Shown piece by piece: positions 6,083 through 12,083 of a DNA stretch of 18,534 nucleotides. This DNA is from Gammaproteobacteria bacterium. GTDB lineage: Bacteria > Pseudomonadota > Gammaproteobacteria > SZUA-140. A program made the translations under genes and the position numbers. The notes beneath the pieces are model-generated. The model was not told the DNA's origin and did no database searches. It was given only the letters and a program-made list of their open reading frames with translations. Position 1 is the stretch's first letter. Every line of letters begins with the position of its first letter. The DNA is taken from contig QIHH01000061.1 of assembly GCA_003230195.1 (NCBI GenBank), positions 1 to 18,534 on the forward strand, read 5' to 3'.

Positions 6083-7492
6083 CTAACGTTCGTAAGCCAT
6101 CTCGTGGGCATAACGACCGGCTGGAACCACGGTTCCTTCACGGGCAGTCATATACATATTGTAAAGCCATACCAAGTTACCGGTAAATACCATCGTACCG
6201 CCAACCCAACGGGCAATCATGTATGGATGCTCTGCGACCACAACATCGATGTATGGAACTTCGTAGATCTTGCCTGCACCTTGAATCAGGCCCGCAATAG
6301 TCATAGAGATCCAGTAGATACAGAAACCAATCAATACAAACCAGTAATGGAAGTTAGCTAATGCCAGAGAGTACAATTTTCTTCTCAGGATCTGCTGTAG
6401 ACCAAAGTATACCGCTGCGATTTCCAAAAATGTAGACATACCCAATAGTGCCAGATGAGCATGAGCAACGATCCAGCCTGTACCATGTATATACCAATTA
6501 ATTGCACGGGTTTGCTGAAAACCACCTTGCATGTTCAACGGAATAGCAAGCAGTACACCTGTAATTGAGAATTTTGTTTCAATATTCTCAACAAACATGC
6601 TCCATTTACCCTTCATGGTCAACAGAATATTAGCGACGAAAGCGACTGCTGGGATTAGAATCAATACACCTTCTACAGATGCAAAAGACTTGAGCCATTC
6701 TGGCAGTGGTGCAGACATCAGATGATGCGATGCAGGTGTTGAATAAAATGCGATGATTGACCAGAAATGAAGGTGGCCAATTCTATGCGAATAGAGTGGA
6801 TTACCCGTCAGTTTTGGAATTGTGTAGTACGCAATCGCCGCTGCAACAGGTGTTATCCACAAGCCTAAAACATTATGCGCAAACCAGAACGTCATATAAG
6901 CTTCAGTCAAACCGGTAAGATTGAATAGCTCTGGAGATTGGCCAACAGCAAAGACCACTATAATAAAAAAGACGCATGCGCCAAAGAACCAGTTAGTAAT
7001 ATAGATACCTTGGGTTCTACGATGTGCAATGGTCATCCAGACGTTAATGCCTAGCGGGAGAAGAACACCAAACATTATAGCTATATCAACAGGCCAGATA
7101 ATGTCTGAGTACTCACGACCAGAGGTAATACCCATCCATAATAGAAACAGACCTACTGATAGACCAACATTCCAGAGGAACGCATTCCAAAGCCCCAATT
7201 TCTCAGACCACAGTTTGGTGTTACCCAATGCTGGCGTCATATACATCATGGTCATGGCGAATGCCATCGAAATCCAACCAAGAATTACAGCTAATACATG
7301 CACCTGACGCATATGGCCAAAAGCAAACATTTCCGAACCAGTTACCCAGTCTGGAAATGCCAGCTTAGCGGCATTAAAGGAACCTAGCCCCGTTCCTATC
7401 ACAAACCAGAAAATTGCAGAAAACCCAAAGAATACCGACGACGAACCTGCCGGGATATCTTCGTTTTTCGCAAATAAATATTTAATTAACAT
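6083..7492 (-). CDS. ccoN: CcoN-like catalytic subunit of a C-family (cbb3-type) haem-copper oxidase
   Basis: 469 aa, the usual CcoN size, with about 12 spans. All six histidine ligands are present: H65 (MRQVH) and H346 for low-spin haem b, H344 (AHAH) for the high-spin haem, and H206 (WFAH), H256 and H257 (ASHH) for CuB. Y250 lies six residues before H256, exactly where C-family oxidases hold the tyrosine cross-linked to the CuB histidine, which argues for O2 reduction rather than NO reduction. Other family blocks are WPVDI, NWFFGA, IPKLTGNPLYSHR, LHFW and GLIQG. The Glu of the family FEGP block is Gln322 here, and Glu274 is new. GGAGG precedes the ATG. It is followed by the CcoO-like gene and preceded by a 29-aa membrane protein. 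Confidence 0.93.
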   Translation of the reverse strand: MLIKYLFAKNEDIPAGSSSVFFGFSAIFWFVIGTGLGSFNAAKLAFPDWVTGSEMFAFGHMRQVHVLAVILGWISMAFAMTMMYMTPALGNTKLWSEKLGLWNAFLWNVGLSVGLFLLWMGITSGREYSDIIWPVDIAIMFGVLLPLGINVWMTIAHRRTQGIYITNWFFGACVFFIIVVFAVGQSPELFNLTGLTEAYMTFWFAHNVLGLWITPVAAAIAYYTIPKLTGNPLYSHRIGHLHFWSIIAFYSTPASHHLMSAPLPEWLKSFASVEGVLILIPAVAFVANILLTMKGKWSMFVENIETKFSITGVLLAIPLNMQGGFQQTRAINWYIHGTGWIVAHAHLALLGMSTFLEIAAVYFGLQQILRRKLYSLALANFHYWFVLIGFCIYWISMTIAGLIQGAGKIYEVPYIDVVVAEHPYMIARWVGGTMVFTGNLVWLYNMYMTAREGTVVPAGRYAHEMAYER

Positions 7493-7558
7493 TTACCCTC
7501 TCCTCCATAAATCGCAATTTATTCAACTCAGATCAACTGACCGAATTTAATGCTTTTA

Positions 7559-7648
7559 TCACTCTGTTGTTTTGTTCAGTAGATACCAAGATAACCACAT
7601 ACTCGAGATCGCTAAGAGAATTCCGCACCCACCTGCAAATGTTGCCAT
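7559..7648 (-). CDS. Tiny one-span membrane protein, 29 aa, upstream of ccoN
   Basis: Translated by hand: MATFAGGCGILLAISSMWLS followed by WYLLNKTTE. It is one hydrophobic segment with a charged end. A strong purine-rich ribosome site (GGGGGAAG) lies four bases before the ATG. It is placed between the 97-aa gene (63 bases away) and ccoN (66 bases away), all on the same strand. Known haem-copper oxidases often carry a single-span peptide of about 30 residues, for example CcoM in Pseudomonas stutzeri. I infer a comparable accessory subunit; no sequence identity to CcoM was established. Confidence 0.65.
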   Translation of the reverse strand: MATFAGGCGILLAISSMWLSWYLLNKTTE

Positions 7649-7711
7649 TTTACTTCCCCCCTTCTACTTAAATCTTTAAAAAACGAATGTCTAAAGCTAA
7701 AAACAAAAATG

Positions 7712-8005
7712 CTACCAAGTACCGCTAGATTGTCCGCGTGCTTCCATTCCACCATGCTTCTGCATGGCCAGACCAGTAATAATCGCAAACGCGAGGCCAA
7801 AAACCAACATTACCCAGTCAATAAAGCCAGTGAACGTAGTCGGGTTGTATGCTTCCATACCCCAACCGCCCCAGCTTTCAAACGGGCCACGACCTACAGC
7901 ACACATTATAGCAGCGCCAAATACGCTCCCGTTACCCATGCCCGTTGTAAATGCAGCAATTAGCAGTACCCAAAAGGTATTGCCTAATGACAATTTATTT
8001 TTCAT
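7712..8005 (-). CDS. Two-span membrane protein, 97 aa, first gene of the oxidase operon
   Basis: No family recognised. Spans lie at about residues 10-33 and 60-83. Between them is a Gly/Trp-rich loop (CAVGRGPFESWGGWGMEAYN), and after span 2 comes a short polar tail with KHGGMEARGQ. One cysteine sits near the end of the first span. There is no CXXCH. GGAGG precedes the ATG by five bases. It is the first gene after the candidate promoter at 8082-8111, ahead of the 29-aa protein and CcoN, so it is likely co-expressed with the oxidase. It may be a structural subunit or assembly partner; the sequence does not show which. Confidence 0.75.
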   Translation of the reverse strand: MKNKLSLGNTFWVLLIAAFTTGMGNGSVFGAAIMCAVGRGPFESWGGWGMEAYNPTTFTGFIDWVMLVFGLAFAIITGLAMQKHGGMEARGQSSGTW

Positions 8006-8478
8006 CTCCCCCTCCCATGTCGATCTTTATTATTGCACGTACAATTAATAGTTATCGATTGTGTACGCACCTCTCTCTCCCCCTATAAAATGCGCTTTAC
8101 TCTCAAGTCAAGAGTATTCATCAACCACTGTTCCGGTATCAGACAATTACATTTCTGTTCCGAGGCTAAAAGCGCGCCAAGGAGACAGGGAACTTGATCG
8201 AAGATCTTGACACATGCAAGTGAATACCGTCAAGGTGTTTGTGATAAATATTCAGTGGCAATTGGCGCTATTTTTCACGGAGAAGCTAGGCAATCCACAA
8301 TCAATTTATTGACTGTAATGCATCACATAACACTCTGTTCACGCTCTATTTTTTCAGGCGCTCGGCTACCAGTTAAAATAGACTAGTGGTAGTGATCGTA
8401 GTGACAAATTCCTATATCATTAAGATTCGGTTTGTTTAGTTTTTCAATACAAATAGACGGATCAACTAAGGCCCAATA
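8006..8478. other. Divergent intergenic region between the oxidase operon and the 65-aa gene
   Basis: 473 bases without a supported gene. It holds the minus-strand promoter described at 8082-8115. It also holds an inverted repeat CTTGAC/GTCAAG (8206-8211 and 8229-8234, spacer 17) and an 8-bp palindrome AAGATCTT next to it. No clean plus-strand promoter for the gene at 8479 was found. No FNR, tRNA or riboswitch-like element could be supported. Confidence 0.4.
8082..8115 (-). promoter_or_regulatory. Candidate promoter of the oxidase operon with overlapping inverted repeat
   Basis: On the minus strand TTGACT (8106-8111; five of six match TTGACA), an 18-base spacer and TATAGG (8082-8087; four of six match TATAAT) form a plausible sigma-70 promoter about 75 bases upstream of the 97-aa gene. 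The -35 box lies inside the inverted repeat ACTCT-N7-AGAGT (8099-8115), a possible operator. Confidence 0.5.
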
Positions 8479-8676
8479 ATGAAAGAGACCATCATTTATT
8501 TAATTGTCGCAATCAGCTCGCTACTTCTCATGGCATACACCGTCCACATGTTTGTAGGCGGTCTGGTAGAAGAAGAGACTCAATACATGATCACCATAAT
8601 AGTGCTTGGTATTGCAATAACGGTTATGGCTTTTCTAGGATGGGATATTGTGAGGCGGCGTACTGGAGGCCGGTGA
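8479..8676 (+). CDS. Small two-span membrane protein, 65 aa, unrecognised
   Basis: The protein is nearly all membrane. Spans lie at about residues 5-27 and 36-57, joined by an acidic loop (GLVEEETQY), with a basic tail (RRRTGGR) that suggests both ends are cytoplasmic. AAGG is seven bases before the ATG. It is transcribed divergently from the oxidase operon and converges on the 152-aa gene. An inverted repeat GATGAT/ATCATC overlaps its stop codon region (about 8673-8695) and could be a weak terminator. No cofactor ligands are obvious. A role linked to the oxidase is possible only by position. Confidence 0.6.
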   Translation: MKETIIYLIVAISSLLLMAYTVHMFVGGLVEEETQYMITIIVLGIAITVMAFLGWDIVRRRTGGR

Positions 8677-8719
8677 TGATAATCGGAACATCATCCTACT
8701 TGTTTATACTATGGGGGGA

Positions 8720-9178
8720 CTAGCCGTAGATCCGTAAAAATTCACGTAGTTCCTTATATTCATCTACATCTGCAAACTGTCCGCGATGAAACACATACTG
8801 GCATTTTTTGCCGTTCAGGTCTAAACCAGTAATTGCAAAGCTCTTGCCCGCGAAGTCGGGAAAGTATCTAACGCTCTTCACCAGCTCGACCTGCTCGCCG
8901 CTGCGCAAGCCACATAAAATCCGCTGTTTATCTGCATCAATACTGATGGGAGATGAGCCAGTCAGCATCATTCGAGATTTAAGTATCCGGTTTGTGCCCG
9001 CCATCAAGAAGAACGTTGCCATGAACATCAATAGATACGCCCAATTCTTATCTGCGGTGTACCACATCTTAAGCGCAATCGAGACTAGAAAGATTACTGT
9101 CGGGACATAAAGCGCGAGATCCCAATACATTCCGCTCTTATCTTGAACAAGCGAAACCTGGTACTGCTTTTTAACCAC
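8720..9178 (-). CDS. Two-span membrane protein with cytoplasmic C-terminal domain, 152 aa
   Basis: No family recognised. Two spans lie close together (about residues 20-40 and 46-64). After a basic linker (RILKSRMM) comes a soluble domain of about 80 residues with alternating beta-like segments (ISIDADKQRILCGL, QVELVKSVRYF, SFAITGLDLNGKKCQYVF), ending in an acidic/basic helix. This layout, two spans plus a small beta domain, is like bacterial PH-domain membrane proteins, but I cannot confirm it. The start is GTG at 9178 with AGGAG eight bases upstream. It follows the thioredoxin-lipoprotein gene on the same strand across an inverted-repeat element. Confidence 0.72.
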   Translation of the reverse strand: MVKKQYQVSLVQDKSGMYWDLALYVPTVIFLVSIALKMWYTADKNWAYLLMFMATFFLMAGTNRILKSRMMLTGSSPISIDADKQRILCGLRSGEQVELVKSVRYFPDFAGKSFAITGLDLNGKKCQYVFHRGQFADVDEYKELREFLRIYG

Positions 9179-9195
9179 TACAAAAACTCCTGTAA

Positions 9196-9360
9196 ATTAA
9201 CTGTCACTATTCAGCATAGTGAAAAATGAAATAGTAACGGGCCCAGATTGCTGCTGATCTGTTCGAGTACAAGGAAAAATTCGCAGTTTACACGTGTAAA
9301 TGAGAGTTTTTGATGCTGTAATCAGACAAATCAGGGGTAAGCTGAATAGTTACAATTAAC
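9196..9360. repeat. 165-bp element bounded by 20-bp inverted repeats
   Basis: The ends 9196-9215 (ATTAACTGTCACTATTCAGC on the plus strand) and 9341-9360 (GCTGAATAGTTACAATTAAC) are inverted copies, 17 of 20 identical. As RNA they would pair with two G-U wobbles and one mismatch. The interior has a perfect 14-bp palindrome (TTTACACGTGTAAA, 9287-9300), a CAGAT/ATCTG hairpin (9244-9261) and a CACTAT/ATAGTG hairpin at the left end (9205-9221). The right arm covers the stop codon of the lipoprotein gene. It could be a MITE-like repeat or a structured intercistronic RNA. Confidence 0.5.
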
Positions 9361-9871
9361 TTTGAGCAGCCAGCAGCGGCTGTAATGCAAGATCAATTTC
9401 ATTGTAGAGCAAACGACCTGCGCGCTTAAAAACAACTTTTTGATCTTTATCGATCACAAATGTCCAAGGATCGCCAGTCACCTTATATTCGATGAAGGCT
9501 TCAGGATTCTGATACTGATCCATGTGAACAATAATTATTTCCGATTCATACTTGTTCAAAATCCCTTTAAGTACCTGCAATTGCTTATCGCACACGGTAC
9601 AGTGGCCTGGCGTTGCAAATTCAACAATGATCGGTTTTCCTTGCATTAATGCATCATCAATAGAATATTGATACATTCGCTCATCAGGATAACGATAGGT
9701 CGTAATACGGCTAAAATCCCCATCAACATCGGCAAGCGTTTTTGTTTTTAAGCTAGGAGCCAGTTCACCTACTCTAAGCGTAGTATCGCTAATTGTAAGA
9801 CAACCAGAAAGAGCTGTTGTAATGCCCGCAATTAATAAAAAACGATTAAACCTTCGTACTATCTCTAACAT
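9356..9871 (-). CDS. Thioredoxin-fold lipoprotein, 171 aa
   Basis: An N-terminal lipoprotein signal ends in LSGC, so Cys24 should be lipidated and the protein held at the membrane facing the periplasm. The mature part has a thioredoxin-like fold: KPIIVEFATPGHCTVCDKQ with CTVC at residues 91-94, and a cis-proline region GDPWTFVIDKDQKVV (Pro135). This is the TlpA/SCO style of periplasmic thiol or copper-handling protein. No SCO-specific metal histidine was confirmed. GGGAG lies seven bases before the ATG. The start overlaps the half-CcoN gene by 26 bases, so it is translationally coupled to it. I infer a redox or metallation helper for the cytochrome c and half-CcoN encoded upstream. Confidence 0.85.
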   Translation of the reverse strand: MLEIVRRFNRFLLIAGITTALSGCLTISDTTLRVGELAPSLKTKTLADVDGDFSRITTYRYPDERMYQYSIDDALMQGKPIIVEFATPGHCTVCDKQLQVLKGILNKYESEIIIVHMDQYQNPEAFIEYKVTGDPWTFVIDKDQKVVFKRAGRLLYNEIDLALQPLLAAQS

Positions 9872-10391
9872 AATCTTTCTCCCATTCCATACATGTGCGG
9901 AAAATATTGTATCCCCAAATAATATTTGCTAATAGTACCAGGAGTCCAAACATCCCAACTGTTATCATAATCGGGCGTACAATTGCACTGGTTTCAGCTG
10001 GTGACATTGTCATACTCGCCATCCCACCCATCACGCCTGCCGCTACAAATGAGGCGACCATTCCCAGCAAACCAAAATTATGCATCCAGAAATGTATTCT
10101 TACTAATTTAAAACTATAAATAGGGCGCCTGACTAGCCGAGGAATAATGTAGTAGATCGAGCCAAATATCGCCATCTCTACCCAGCCTAACAAATTAAGA
10201 TGGCCGTGACCCAGCATAATCAAATTACCATGCGGGCGGTGGTTAATAAACTCCCTTAAATCGGGAAACATACCCACTACAACACCCCATGAAAAGCCGA
10301 TGATACTGTAGATCACGCAGGCGTAAATGAACCACAACGTGTATTTACGATAATCCTGCTCTCGCTCATGCGTCCAAGGCCTATCGCGCAT
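9846..10391 (-). CDS. Four-span protein resembling the C-terminal third of CcoN (half haem-copper-oxidase subunit)
   Basis: 181 aa from ATG 10391 (a TTG one codon upstream is also in frame). After a short charged N-terminus there are spans at about 17-41, 55-84, 97-121 and 137-162. The second carries LGHGHLNLLGWVEMAIFGSI and YYIIPRL, and the third starts with YSFKLVRIHFW. These match the CcoN block with the two haem-ligating histidines (HVH), YYLVP and HFW. H62 and H64 would be the equivalents. The low-spin ligand of helix II and the three CuB histidines are absent, so it cannot be a complete oxidase. The reading frame is intact with its own start and coupled neighbours, which argues against a pseudogene. 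It overlaps the cytochrome c gene by 11 bases. It is possibly a haem-b membrane partner of that cytochrome. Confidence 0.85.
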   Translation of the reverse strand: MRDRPWTHEREQDYRKYTLWFIYACVIYSIIGFSWGVVVGMFPDLREFINHRPHGNLIMLGHGHLNLLGWVEMAIFGSIYYIIPRLVRRPIYSFKLVRIHFWMHNFGLLGMVASFVAAGVMGGMASMTMSPAETSAIVRPIMITVGMFGLLVLLANIIWGYNIFRTCMEWEKDYVRDSTKV

Positions 10392-10989
10392 CAATTACCG
10401 CCTCTTCAGCGGCTTCTGCTTCTTCACGTTTAATTCGATCGCGCACATCTTCATATTTTTCCTTCCACTCTTCAGGCGCCCAAGAACCCACCATGCCATC
10501 AATAAACTCTGACCGTTCAGGCGGTGGTATTTTTGAAACAGACGAACCAGCAATAGCCTTCAGTTCAGAGAGAAATACAGCAATAGGTCTAATTTTATCT
10601 TCAGAAAGTCTGGAAACAATCCTTCCGGCCTCTTTGCCAAACCCATGATCAATCGTTGCGCCCTCATAAACTTGCTCCGGGTTTAATAAAAATGCCTCTA
10701 ACCAATCAACACTTCGTTTTGACCCAACGCCATCCAGAGATAACCCCATACTGGTACCACTACGTAGCGCACGATGGCAGGCATTACAATTTGCCTTCAT
10801 GTAATAGCCGTGCCCCTCCTTCCCTTCTTTGGAAAAATTAAAAAATGTTGTCTGTGTGAACATGGGTTTATCAGATGTCAAACGAACGCTTTCCAGTACT
10901 ACATAGCCAATCGCAGCCAGACAGAAGAATACGCCAAATATACCCAGCAATATCTTCTCACCAGACTTTAGAGGTTGTTTTTTTGCCAT
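10381..10989 (-). CDS. Membrane-anchored monohaem cytochrome c, 202 aa, lacking the usual axial methionine
   Basis: One N-terminal span (about residues 12-31, after KSGEK), then a periplasmic haem domain with CNACH at residues 68-72. The stretch SLDGVGSKRSVDWLEAFLLN matches the paralogue at 2954-3445 (SLDGIGSLREEKWFYDYF). Where that protein has its methionine ligand (FQMPSF, M116), this one has EAGRIV. No other Met lies in the usual place; H115 is a candidate sixth ligand. The C-terminal 50 residues form a long charged extension (EEWKEKYEDVRDRIKREEAEAAEEA), probably helical. Arrangement with the half-CcoN gene recalls a NorC/NorB pair in miniature, but this is inference. No clear ribosome site precedes the ATG. 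Confidence 0.88.
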   Translation of the reverse strand: MAKKQPLKSGEKILLGIFGVFFCLAAIGYVVLESVRLTSDKPMFTQTTFFNFSKEGKEGHGYYMKANCNACHRALRSGTSMGLSLDGVGSKRSVDWLEAFLLNPEQVYEGATIDHGFGKEAGRIVSRLSEDKIRPIAVFLSELKAIAGSSVSKIPPPERSEFIDGMVGSWAPEEWKEKYEDVRDRIKREEAEAAEEAVIDAR

Positions 10990-11054
10990 GCTAGAAAGTT
11001 TACCAATTCGTATAATGACGCCATTCAGCGCTCATATGTGTAAATTTCAGAGAT

Positions 11055-11089
11055 AAAAAAAGGGCGGGCTTATTTGCCCGCCCTTTTTT
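11055..11089. terminator. Bidirectional rho-independent terminator after cytochrome c4
   Basis: A perfect 8-bp stem GGGCGGGC/GCCCGCCC (11062-11069 and 11076-11083) with a 6-base loop has an A run on one side and a T run on the other, so it works in either direction. On the minus strand it ends the c4 transcript and separates it from the 202-aa cytochrome gene. Confidence 0.9.
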
Positions 11090-11124
11090 CAACTTTTACG
11101 ATTCCTTAATACTACAAACCTTTA

Positions 11125-11859
11125 TTAGTGGAATGTATAAGGTGTGTGGATGTTACCTGGCGTGCTATTTTTTGCAGTCGTCAGGTATGCAGCTGCATTG
11201 TGAATGTCGTCATCAGACATCTTTCTAGCAATTGCACGCATTTGTCCCATTGGATCATTTGCGCGGCTTCCATCACGGAACTTTTTCAGTTGGCTTACCA
11301 AGTACGTATAGCGCTGATTCAGAATTACTGGATAAATCGGTGGTGCACCGCGCCCCGCATAACCATGGCATGATTTACATGCAGACAGTTCAGGGCTACC
11401 AATTTCAACCAGAGACTTACCGAAATTAGTTTTGCCTGTAGCAACACCATTAGTGGTCAGTTCTTTAAGATCAGAACCCGCAAAGCTATTGCGCTTCTGT
11501 GAAAGATATGTGGCCACGTCTCTACGATCTTGTGGACTCATACTTTTCGCATTAGCATTCATTACAAACATGGTTTCATCCATACGCTTGTCAGTTGCAA
11601 AATCTTCCAGCTGTTTCAGCAAGAATGTAAAACCCTGACCAGTTAGACGTGGTGTGCCCATGTTGTCATCACCGTTACCGTCTATCCCATGGCATGAATT
11701 ACAGGCAGGAATATCGCCCTTACCCTGATCATAGATGGTTTTACCATTGTTGACGTTGCCATCCCCTTTCGAGTACTGACCAGCTGACATAGCCGCTGTC
11801 GGTGCAAGTGTGCCTGCAACAAACGCCATGGCTGACATCAATATTAAGTACCTACGCAT
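11125..11859 (-). CDS. Periplasmic diheme cytochrome c, c4 type
   Basis: 244 aa. A signal peptide covers residues 1-26 (TAAMSA before GQYS). Two similar domains follow: CNSCHG at 53-58 with likely Met107 (KSMSPQD), and CKSCHG at 161-166 with likely Met214 (RKMSDDD). The domain repeat, the length and motifs such as PRLTGQ and YLVSQLKKFRDGSR are typical of cytochrome c4, a soluble or loosely bound electron donor to cbb3-type oxidases in gammaproteobacteria. The start at 11859 is chosen because GGGAGGGG lies seven bases upstream and the signal peptide then begins properly (MRRYLIL); the in-frame ATG at 11886 would add nine residues. A TATAAT lies upstream at 11976-11981, but no -35 box was found. 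A strong terminator follows. It is a good candidate donor to the CcoO-like subunit. Confidence 0.93.
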   Translation of the reverse strand: MRRYLILMSAMAFVAGTLAPTAAMSAGQYSKGDGNVNNGKTIYDQGKGDIPACNSCHGIDGNGDDNMGTPRLTGQGFTFLLKQLEDFATDKRMDETMFVMNANAKSMSPQDRRDVATYLSQKRNSFAGSDLKELTTNGVATGKTNFGKSLVEIGSPELSACKSCHGYAGRGAPPIYPVILNQRYTYLVSQLKKFRDGSRANDPMGQMRAIARKMSDDDIHNAAAYLTTAKNSTPGNIHTPYTFH

Positions 11860-11990
11860 TTCAAGACCCCTCCCAAATTTATACATTTTTTTCCAGATGA
11901 TCTTGGAATTCGTCCTACCTACTTAGTTTGAAGGTGCGAACAGGCCCTCGCCATCAAAGCCATCTGGCTAAACTTATTATAATGCTATTT

Positions 11991-12083
11991 TTACGAATTC
12001 ATTTTCAGCATTACTGCCGCCAAGCCAAAAGCCAAGATAAACCAAAGCAGGTACAGTGTTGCAATCGCTGGTGTCTCTAACAT
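11991..12083 (-). CDS. Tiny one-span membrane protein, 30 aa, upstream of cytochrome c4
   Basis: Translated by hand: MLETPAIATLYLLWFILAFG and LAAVMLKMNS. It is a single hydrophobic helix with a short basic end. AGGAGGG lies before the ATG at 12083, a near-ideal ribosome site, and a TATAAT lies about 70 bases upstream (12151-12156). It precedes the c4 gene by 131 bases on the same strand and may share its transcript. The family is unknown. Size and setting suit an accessory peptide of a respiratory complex, like the ones known for cbb3 and bd oxidases, but this is inference. Confidence 0.6.
   Translation of the reverse strand: MLETPAIATLYLLWFILAFGLAAVMLKMNS

Noticed and set aside
6083..7492. 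Reading the catalytic subunit as a nitric oxide reductase (NorB) or NO dismutase because of the NWYIHGT-like segment and the anchored cytochrome partner.
   Set aside because: Y250 sits exactly where C-family O2 reductases hold the cross-linked tyrosine, the alignment to CcoN needs almost no gaps, and the NOR Glu position is not Glu. The CcoO-like and CcoS-like neighbours also favour cbb3.
8194..8207. Possible FNR/ANR site (TTGAT-N4-GATCT) upstream of the oxidase operon.
   Set aside because: The second half should be ATCAA; GATCT does not match, so I do not call it.
8191..8220. A very short frame starting TTG behind AAGGAG (about nine codons) as a leader peptide.
   Set aside because: Too short, no promoter or attenuator stem arrangement to support it.
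9846..10391. Treating the half-CcoN as a degraded pseudogene of ccoN.
   Set aside because: The frame is intact, has its own start, overlaps both neighbours in the manner of a coupled operon, and the haem histidines and helices are well kept.
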